Shown piece by piece: positions 58,872-64,000 of a stretch of 64,000 nt of DNA. The notes beneath the pieces are model-generated. The model saw only the letters and a list, made by a program, of their open reading frames with translations. It ran no database searches and was not told the DNA's origin. Location of the stretch: contig JADJJU010000023.1 in the NCBI GenBank assembly GCA_016706365.1, positions 1 to 64,000 on the forward strand. Reading direction: 5' to 3'. Origin of the DNA: Saprospiraceae bacterium (GTDB lineage Bacteria > Bacteroidota > Bacteroidia > Chitinophagales > Saprospiraceae). Both the position numbers and the translations under genes were made by a program. Position 1 is the stretch's first letter. The number at the start of each line of letters is the position of its first letter.

Positions 58872-59339
58872 ATGGTGCATATGAAAAGAGATGGTCGATT
58901 TATTGCAGAACACCGGGGTGGCCCGCTTAAAAAAGCTCAGCATATTCAGCTGCTTGAATGGGCCTGCACTTGTATAAAACATGCACAGACTGTGCTTGAA
59001 ATTAACCCGGATTCCAGACTGGCAGAAGCTTTGGACATAGCTGCGGCATGGGCTTGCGGATCAGCCAGCACAGGCGATGCACGTGATGCATCCATAAAGG
59101 CTATCGCCGTTGCAAACGAATCCAAAGATCCTGTCAGCGTAGCGCTTGCAAGAGCAGTGGGGCATACTGTTGCGTCAGCGCATATGGCCGACCATGTCCT
59201 CGGAGCTGTCTGGTATGCTTTGAAAGCCATTCAAAGCGCAGAGAAATCTTTGGAAGATGAAAGAAAATGGCAGAACGATCAGCTCCATCCGGATATCAGG
59301 GAATTGATTCTGTCAGCAAGAGAGATGCGGGGTATTTAA
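58872..59339 (+). CDS. Imm-5-like putative immunity protein
   Basis: A 155-residue all-helical protein matching the Imm-5 pattern: EHRGGPLKKAQHIQLLEWAC near the start, AEALDIAAAWACGSASTGDA, ALARAVGHTVASAHMADHVL and GAVWYALKAIQSAE. Imm-5 proteins are predicted antitoxins for polymorphic toxins. No toxin, VgrG, Rhs or T6SS gene lies nearby, so this is an orphan here, either protecting from others' toxins or serving another role. The start at 58872 (MVHMKRDGRF) has an alternative at the second Met. Confidence 0.7.
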   Translation: MVHMKRDGRFIAEHRGGPLKKAQHIQLLEWACTCIKHAQTVLEINPDSRLAEALDIAAAWACGSASTGDARDASIKAIAVANESKDPVSVALARAVGHTVASAHMADHVLGAVWYALKAIQSAEKSLEDERKWQNDQLHPDIRELILSAREMRGI

Positions 59340-59358
59340 AAAAAACTTTTGGGCCTCC

Positions 59359-59415
59359 CCGATACATATCTTGTAGAGACGCCCAATTTGGGCGTCTCTA
59401 CAAGATATGTATCGG
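59359..59415. repeat. Perfect 28-bp inverted repeat (REP/MITE-like)
   Basis: Arms 59359-59386 and 59388-59415 around one central base. The arm starts CCGATACATATCTTGTAGAG and ends ACGCCCAA. GTAGAGACGC repeats of this kind occur in many bacterial genomes. A further part copy, ATGCGTCTCTAC, lies at 59452-59463. It may also terminate the Imm-5 gene, whose stop is 20 bases away. Confidence 0.85.
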
Positions 59416-59527
59416 TCGCGCTATCCGCTTTACTTCGCAGAGCCGCATGTTAATGCGTCTCTACTTCGTGTTCGCTACTATCGCTGAGGCAGAGTGAGTG
59501 AGTGTTCAGAGTAATGAAACTCTGTAT

Positions 59528-59535
59528 TATCTTTG
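59528..59535 (+). promoter_or_regulatory. Possible -7 promoter element of alkB
   Basis: TATCTTTG fits TAnnTTTG and lies 68 bases before the start codon. The -33 position is not a good TTTG, so confidence is low. Confidence 0.3.
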
Positions 59536-59602
59536 AATAGCAATTTCATTCCGAAACATTATTCCTGTTCTGTCTATTGTAGATTGTCATCTGATTTACA
59601 CT

Positions 59603-60208
59603 ATGAAACTATTCAACTTCACAGATTCCGAAAAAAATCTGCTCCCTTTTGATGGGGAAGTACATTACTACGGACCGATACTTTCCCCGGAACAAGCTGA
59701 TCATTTTTATCAAAAACTAATGGATACAATCGAATGGAAAAATGATGAAGCAGTTATGTTTGGTAAACATATTATTACAAAGCGCAAAGTCGCATGGTAT
59801 GGAGATATCGGATTCGAATATAAATATTCTAATATCACCAAAATGGCGCTTCCCTGGACTCCGGAACTCAGGGAATTGAAGAACATTTCCGAACAAAAAT
59901 CCGTACACACATATAACTCATGTTTGCTTAATTTATATCACAGTGGCGAGGAAGGGATGGCCTGGCACAGTGATGCAGAGAAGGATTTGTTGCGAAATGG
60001 GGCTATCGCTTCACTGAGCTTCGGAGCAGAGCGCAAGTTTGGCTTCAAACACAAATCAAGCAAAGAAACTATTTTTATGCAACTCGAACATGGCAGCTTA
60101 CTTGTGATGAAAGGAGAAACCCAAACACATTGGATGCATAGGCTTCCTCCCACTACAAAGGTTACCACGCCCCGAATTAATCTGACATTTAGGACAATTG
60201 TGGGATAA
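59603..60208 (+). CDS. alkB: AlkB family 2-oxoglutarate/Fe(II) dioxygenase (DNA/RNA demethylase)
   Basis: A 201-residue AlkB-like enzyme that repairs alkylated bases by oxidative demethylation. The iron ligands are His 122 and Asp 124 in MAWHSDAEKD and His 179 in THWMHRLP. The 2-oxoglutarate-binding Arg is in TPRINLTFR (191 and 197). SLSFGAERKFGFKHK and SLLVMKGETQTHW also fit. The short N-terminal YGPILSPEQADHFYQKLM is the usual start of Bacteroidota AlkB proteins, closer to the ALKBH2/3 group. Complete. The gene stands alone after an inverted repeat, 260 bases past the Imm-5-like gene. Confidence 0.92.
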   Translation: MKLFNFTDSEKNLLPFDGEVHYYGPILSPEQADHFYQKLMDTIEWKNDEAVMFGKHIITKRKVAWYGDIGFEYKYSNITKMALPWTPELRELKNISEQKSVHTYNSCLLNLYHSGEEGMAWHSDAEKDLLRNGAIASLSFGAERKFGFKHKSSKETIFMQLEHGSLLVMKGETQTHWMHRLPPTTKVTTPRINLTFRTIVG

Positions 60209-60281
60209 GGAAGGAATTGGATTATAAATTAATCAGTGTGGAAAGATTATTAAAACCCCGAAAAGGGTTTACCAACAGTAG

Positions 60282-60301
60282 CCCCGGATGAAAATCCGGG
60301 G
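60282..60301. repeat. Short perfect hairpin
   Basis: CCCCGGAT and ATCCGGGG around a GAAA tetraloop, 75 bases past alkB. There is no T run, so it is not a classical terminator; it could be an RNA-stabilising stem. Confidence 0.5.
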
Positions 60302-60398
60302 TTAAATGAATATAAAATATTGTTTTGGCGTCATTTTTGTTTCTTTCATGCAAAAATGATGACAAAACAATTGATTTTCAGCCTAAAGCAAATCGTAT

Positions 60399-60899
60399 AT
60401 GCACCTTCCTCCCTTTGATCAGTATCCAATTCTTACCGATAATATCATCATATTACGACCTCCCCGAATCTCCGATATTCCGGATATTATGGAAATCTGC
60501 TTTTACGATGGAAAGCCCGCTGAAACGCAGGAGGAAGCAAAAGAGATGCTACAAAAAATCAACCTGGATTACGAAAATGGGAACTGTGTCCATTGGATTA
60601 TTTCAGATTTCATATTACATCAGACCATCGGAACCTGTGGTTTTTACAGGGGTTTTCAGAATGAGACCGGAGAAATAGGTTATGTTTTGCTTCCTGAATT
60701 TCGGGGATATGGCTGGATGACACATGCAGTGCAATTAGCGATCAGATTTGGATTCAATGATATGGGATTGAAACGCATCATTGCCTATACAGATCAGGAA
60801 AATGTAAAATCGCAAAAGGTACTTGAAAGAATTGGATTTACATTATCTGGCAAAAAGAAGGATGGAAATCTGGAATATGAATTGTTCAAGCATCCATGA
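60399..60899 (+). CDS. GNAT family N-acetyltransferase (RimJ/RimL-like)
   Basis: A 166-residue acetyltransferase. It begins YPILTDNIIILRPPRISDIP, the N-terminal strand of RimJ-like GNATs. The acetyl-CoA loop is EFRGYGWMTHAV (G-x-G-x around 107-112), then GFNDMGLKRIIAYTDQENVK and SQKVLERIGFTLSGKKKDG. These are the standard GNAT segments of the ribosomal-protein-acetyltransferase type. The start at 60399 places the domain at once. Substrate unknown. Confidence 0.85.
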   Translation: MHLPPFDQYPILTDNIIILRPPRISDIPDIMEICFYDGKPAETQEEAKEMLQKINLDYENGNCVHWIISDFILHQTIGTCGFYRGFQNETGEIGYVLLPEFRGYGWMTHAVQLAIRFGFNDMGLKRIIAYTDQENVKSQKVLERIGFTLSGKKKDGNLEYELFKHP

Positions 60900-60932
60900 C
60901 AGAACTTTCATTTTTATTTTCTAAAATTTTTA

Positions 60933-60979
60933 TTTGCGCAACTGAAATGTTGCACATATATTTGCAACCGAATAGTTGC
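60933..60979 (+). promoter_or_regulatory. Bacteroidota promoter with two matching operator-like dyads
   Basis: TTTG (60933-60936), 20 bases, then TATATTTG (60957-60964) is a near-perfect promoter. Two dyads of form GCAAC-N6-GTTGC lie at 60938-60953 and 60964-60979, exactly 26 bases apart; the second covers the expected transcription start. This is the arrangement of a repressor-controlled promoter, for example of ArsR type. No regulator gene lies next to it. Confidence 0.7.
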
Positions 60980-61020
60980 AGTATTTGGCATGAATTATAT
61001 TTACATTAATTAAATACCAC

Positions 61021-61509
61021 ATGAGTTCCGGTAATAAAACCAAAGTAATCGCAGAAGAAGGCAAACAAGAGTTATTTGTAATCAGAGAATTTGAAGCTGA
61101 TAGAGAAGAAGTATATCAGGCTTTCAGCGATCCTGATATACTCATTCAGTTTTTTGCCCCGGCAGGAGCAATCATGTCCTATACTGCAAGAGATTTCAGA
61201 ACCGGTGGTCATTACAGATACGCTCATACTGATTATAATGGCAATATTGTTTGTACTTTCAAAGGAATTTTTCATGAAATGAAAGCTCCCGAACTCATCA
61301 TTCAAACTGCCGAACTGGAAGGGTTTCCGGGACTTGAAAATGCATTACTGGAATCAATGATCTTCGAAGAATTGCCTGGAAACAGATGCCGTTTGATTAT
61401 CCATGATATTTGCTTTTCCGTTGAAACACGGGATGCTATGCTTCAAAGCGGCATGGAGTCTGGCCTTATTATGATCTTCAACCAATTAGATGATTTATTA
61501 AAAAAGTAA
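61021..61509 (+). CDS. SRPBCC/AHSA1-like protein
   Basis: A 162-residue protein with the AHSA1/SRPBCC fold: LFVIREFEADREEVYQAFSD, the PDILIQFFAPAG loop, RTGGHYRYAHTDYNGNIVC, GIFHEMKAPELIIQT and the C-terminal helix MLQSGMESGLIMIFNQLDDL. In Bacteroidota these genes are often found behind an ArsR regulator. The ArsR gene is absent here, but the promoter has operator-like dyads. Only five bases separate it from the DUF1801 gene, so the two form one unit. Confidence 0.85.
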   Translation: MSSGNKTKVIAEEGKQELFVIREFEADREEVYQAFSDPDILIQFFAPAGAIMSYTARDFRTGGHYRYAHTDYNGNIVCTFKGIFHEMKAPELIIQTAELEGFPGLENALLESMIFEELPGNRCRLIIHDICFSVETRDAMLQSGMESGLIMIFNQLDDLLKK

Positions 61510-61514
61510 CCACC

Positions 61515-61877
61515 GTGCAAGGCAACCCAAAACCAAAAGATATAAACGAGTATATCTCAGCATTTCCTGCAGAGATCAAAATGCTCCTGGAACAAATCCG
61601 GGACACTATAAAAACCTCTGCACCTCTTGCTTACGAAGCAATCAAATATGATATGCCTGCTTTCCCTCAAAATGGAAAAAATCTGGTTTATTTTGCCGCC
61701 TTCAAAAATCATATCGGATTCTATCCGGTCCCAACCGGTAACAAAGATTGGGACGAGATTCTTTCACCCTATAAAACCGGAAAAGGCTCCATTCAATTCC
61801 CGTACAATAAACCCATCCCACTCGATTTGATAACTAAAGTAGTCCAATTTCGTTTGCAGGCTGTGAATAGTGAATAG
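61515..61877 (+). CDS. DUF1801 (YdhG/YjhX-like) protein
   Basis: A 120-residue protein starting with GTG at 61515. Motifs of DUF1801: INEYISAFPAEIKMLLEQIR, YEAIKYDMPAFPQNGKNLV, YFAAFKNHIGFYP and KGSIQFPYNKPIPLDLI. The related protein FrdB/iron-chaperone type in B. subtilis is linked to iron delivery, but the role in this group is not known. The last codons (VNSE and stop) are already part of the GAATAGT tandem repeat that follows, so the true C-terminus might have been altered by it. Confidence 0.82.
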   Translation: MQGNPKPKDINEYISAFPAEIKMLLEQIRDTIKTSAPLAYEAIKYDMPAFPQNGKNLVYFAAFKNHIGFYPVPTGNKDWDEILSPYKTGKGSIQFPYNKPIPLDLITKVVQFRLQAVNSE

Positions 61878-62125
61878 TGAATACTGAATAGTAAATAGTG
61901 AATGGTGAATAGGTAGTGAATGGTGAATAGTGAATAGTGAATGGTGAAGCACTAAAGGCAGTCAAAACTTATCTTCTTTCAGGCATCGTCAACTTTCAAC
62001 TTTCAACTTTCAACTTTGAACTTTTAAATGGCTGTTTTCATTCATAATTCATAATTCATCACTCATAGCTACTCTGGGCTGTTCATCACATTTCACATTT
62101 CACATTTCACATTTCACATTTCAAT
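61863..62125. repeat. Stacked heptamer tandem repeats
   Basis: Three different 7-base tandem arrays follow one another: GTGAATA/GAATAGT units (61863-61950), CAACTTT units (61990-62026) and CACATTT units (62097-62125). An ATAATTC repeat lies at 62041-62060. No gene is seen in 61878-62243. Confidence 0.85.
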
Positions 62126-62243
62126 TGTGAAGAGCTTGAATTTAATGAATAAATGATAAATTTACCCTAAGCTGCACTGATATTACCCGATAGACTTCCA
62201 ATCAGAAAAGAACACTCATTTTTCATTCATCAATAAATAGCTT

Positions 62244-63290
62244 ATGTTATTACAAATAGTTGTTGTTATTGTCATATTGCTGATTGTATTTGTTCTGTAT
62301 ATGCTGGTCAATATGGGAGTATTTCGCAAGATCGAAAACCGTTTTGATGGGGTAATTGTAAAGGTGGTGGAGCTTCCGGGAGTAGAAGATATTACTGTAA
62401 GTGATGAAGATAAATTTGCCCTCATTTCTTCCACTGACAGACTGGAATTTCCTCCAACCGTGAATGAAGTAGGCGCTATGTATTTAATGGAATTGAGTTC
62501 AGGTGACTTTAATATTAAGGAGCTTAAGACTTCCATTCAGGGACCATTTGCTCCGCATGGAATTTCACTTGTGAAAATTGATGATGGTTATAGAGTTCTG
62601 GTAGTTAACGGGAAAATGGGTAAACACGCAATTGAAAAATTCACACTGAAAAATGAAACATTGATTTATGAAGAAACACTTACCGATGACTGGATGATCA
62701 GCCCCAATGATGTACTTGCAATAGATGATACCCGCTTTTATTTTACCAATGATCATAAATATACAGTTGGCTGGAGACGCAGTATGGAAGAATACCTGGC
62801 ACTTGCCATTTCAGGAGTTGTTTATTTTGATGGGAAGACCTATACTCAGGTAGCAGATGACCTGGCCTTCGCAAATGGAATCAATATTGACAGAAAACGG
62901 AATTTGATTTACGTGGCAGCTTCGCGTGATTTCCAGGTGAAAGTATATACAAGAAACCATGACGGGTCGCTTAAATTCATCGAAAATATTGACGTTGGGA
63001 CCGGCGTGGATAATATTGAAGTGGGGCCCGATGGCGTATTATGGTTAGGGGGACATCCCAATCTACTCAAACTCGCATCTTACGAAAAAAATAAAAGCAA
63101 GACTGCCCCGTCAGAATTGGTCAGAATAGTCTATCGTGGGAAAGGTGATTATGATGTCAAAAGTGTCTATATGGATGATGGCAAAAATATGTCAGCATCT
63201 ACTGTAGCAGCACCATTTAGGAATTTTCTGTTCGCAGGCAATCTGATGGACAAAAAATTTCTGATACTTAAAAGAGCTATTAATGATTAG
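62244..63290 (+). CDS. Paraoxonase/SMP-30-like beta-propeller hydrolase, membrane-anchored
   Basis: A 348-residue protein. An N-terminal hydrophobic helix (about 3-23, IVVVIVILLIVFVLYML) anchors it, as in paraoxonases. The propeller follows: VVELPGVEDITVSDEDKFAL, GPFAPHGISLVKIDDGYRVL, ISPNDVLAIDDTRFYFTNDH (calcium-ligand Asn-Asp), DLAFANGINIDRKRNLIYVA and VDNIEVGPDGVLWLGGHPN. The order matches the arylesterase/paraoxonase family (about 350 residues), which hydrolyses lactones and aryl esters using calcium. Quorum-lactone breakdown is possible but unproven. The protein is complete. Confidence 0.85.
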   Translation: MLLQIVVVIVILLIVFVLYMLVNMGVFRKIENRFDGVIVKVVELPGVEDITVSDEDKFALISSTDRLEFPPTVNEVGAMYLMELSSGDFNIKELKTSIQGPFAPHGISLVKIDDGYRVLVVNGKMGKHAIEKFTLKNETLIYEETLTDDWMISPNDVLAIDDTRFYFTNDHKYTVGWRRSMEEYLALAISGVVYFDGKTYTQVADDLAFANGINIDRKRNLIYVAASRDFQVKVYTRNHDGSLKFIENIDVGTGVDNIEVGPDGVLWLGGHPNLLKLASYEKNKSKTAPSELVRIVYRGKGDYDVKSVYMDDGKNMSASTVAAPFRNFLFAGNLMDKKFLILKRAIND

Positions 63291-63379
63291 TGTATTTCCA
63301 ATGCGATCATTTTCATTTCAAAAAGATTTGCCTTGAAACAGATTCGCTTCTTAGCTGTTTCAATCCTAATAGACCAACA

Positions 63380-63991
63380 ATGAAAATTATTCGGCAATTT
63401 TTATTATTATTTTTTCTGAGCCTTTCAGCACAGACAGCAAGTGCGCAAAAGCATCCAAATCTGGACAAACTGGATGTGTATGAATCAGGCGGAAAAGTAT
63501 ATATCACTTGCATCATTAGTGCCGGAAATACCTGTAATGGTATCAATGTTTTGAGATCTGATGATAGCCTTGAATTTTCCATAATTGGTCAGGTAAGCGG
63601 AGTTTGTGGGAGTAATGATTTTCCCACGACCTATGACTTTGTTGATCAGAATCCAATCCTTAATAAACCCTCATTTTATCAGCTGGAGTTTGGAGGATTT
63701 ACTCCTTCGGAAATCATCAGGATCTTCATCATTGAACATAACTCAAACGGATATCAGATCAGACCACAACCTGCCGGAAATCAAGCCAGAATCTATTTTG
63801 TGAATTCATCTAACAGCGAACACAGTATTATTCTTTTCAGTAGCTCAGGAAAAAACCTTCTGCAGGGAAAAAGTACTGGTGATTTCTTTGACTTGTCTTT
63901 CATCAACATTCCATCAGGTTTGTATGGTTTCCGAATTTCCGGCAATCCCGCTAAACCGGCAATTATTGGAAAAATTCTCATCCAACATTGA
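63380..63991 (+). CDS. T9SS-sorted secreted protein
   Basis: A 203-residue protein from ATG at 63380, which starts the signal peptide MKIIRQFLLLFFLSLSAQTA (cleavage after ASAQ). The middle part (about 30-120) is a beta domain of unknown function (DKLDVYESGGKVYITCIIS, with Cys pairs CNGINV and VCGSND). The last ~75 residues, YQIRPQPAGNQARIYF to LYGFRISGNPAKP, look like a type A T9SS sorting domain in a shortened form. It would be exported through the outer membrane and surface-attached or released. No close family recognised. Confidence 0.65.
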   Translation: MKIIRQFLLLFFLSLSAQTASAQKHPNLDKLDVYESGGKVYITCIISAGNTCNGINVLRSDDSLEFSIIGQVSGVCGSNDFPTTYDFVDQNPILNKPSFYQLEFGGFTPSEIIRIFIIEHNSNGYQIRPQPAGNQARIYFVNSSNSEHSIILFSSSGKNLLQGKSTGDFFDLSFINIPSGLYGFRISGNPAKPAIIGKILIQH

Positions 63992-64000
63992 AGTATTGAG

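Noticed and set aside
61863..62125. CRISPR-like array
   Set aside because: The units are 7 bases long with no spacers; these are simple tandem repeats.

Overview
The window looks like a chromosomal segment of a member of the Bacteroidota, most likely the Saprospiria/Chitinophagia side. The signs are a SusC/SusD pair with a glycan-use operon, proteins ending in type IX secretion (T9SS) sorting domains, SusC-type carboxypeptidase-regulatory domains, AT-rich DNA, and several promoters of the TTTG-N20-TAnnTTTG kind typical of this phylum. No rRNA, tRNA or CRISPR array was seen. Genus cannot be fixed from the sequence alone.

Layout. 1-2200: a badly broken secreted or outer-membrane protein, then an ECF sigma factor gene with several frameshifts and a downstream membrane protein. 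2200-4110: a SnoaL-like lipoprotein and a frameshifted S41 peptidase. 4531-20423 (minus strand): one long mannose-utilisation operon, read GntR regulator, SusC, SusD, ROK sugar kinase, class I mannose-6-phosphate isomerase, sugar porter, GH92 alpha-mannosidase, ASPIC/FG-GAP lipoprotein, lipocalin-like lipoprotein. Together they bind and import mannose glycans, trim them to mannose, import and phosphorylate mannose, and isomerise mannose-6-phosphate to fructose-6-phosphate. A perfect 16-bp palindrome lies upstream of the regulator. 20922-22952: a three-gene operon of DUF4389 and DUF4870-like membrane proteins and an M48 protease. 23591-35000 (minus strand): TolB/amidohydrolase, a four-helix-bundle (23S IVS-type) gene among GAGCCAAG repeats, peptidylarginine-deiminase family, PepSY-TM, VPS10/BNR-repeat and LolA-like genes. 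35512-38788: a CheB-CheR-PAS-histidine kinase hybrid, then VOC and GlxA-type AraC genes.

40613-54753 is the most striking part: four tandem copies of a two-gene cassette. Each has a ~164-residue T9SS-sorted protein (called A here) and a 770-914-residue fibre-like protein (called B). B has a signal peptide, a conserved N-terminal domain, a variable number of ~46-residue beta repeats, a variable hydrophobic or repeat insert, a conserved GDYAEW-type C-terminal domain that recalls phage-fibre chaperone domains, and a coiled coil. A decayed copy of the neighbouring AraC gene's 3' end sits between cassettes 2 and 3, which records duplication of a larger block. I read the array as a family of surface fibres diversified by duplication and recombination.

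55310-63991 holds housekeeping and accessory genes: SRPBCC proteins, a CNNM/CorC transporter, VOC, an orphan Imm-5-like immunity protein, AlkB, GNAT, DUF1801, a paraoxonase-like beta-propeller and a T9SS-sorted protein.

Quality warning. Many otherwise well-conserved genes carry single-base frameshifts, and two stretches (about 27271-27820 and 57981-58138) are almost pure C/T or C homopolymer. I suspect uncorrected sequencing or assembly errors, so entries typed 'pseudogene' may be intact genes in the organism.
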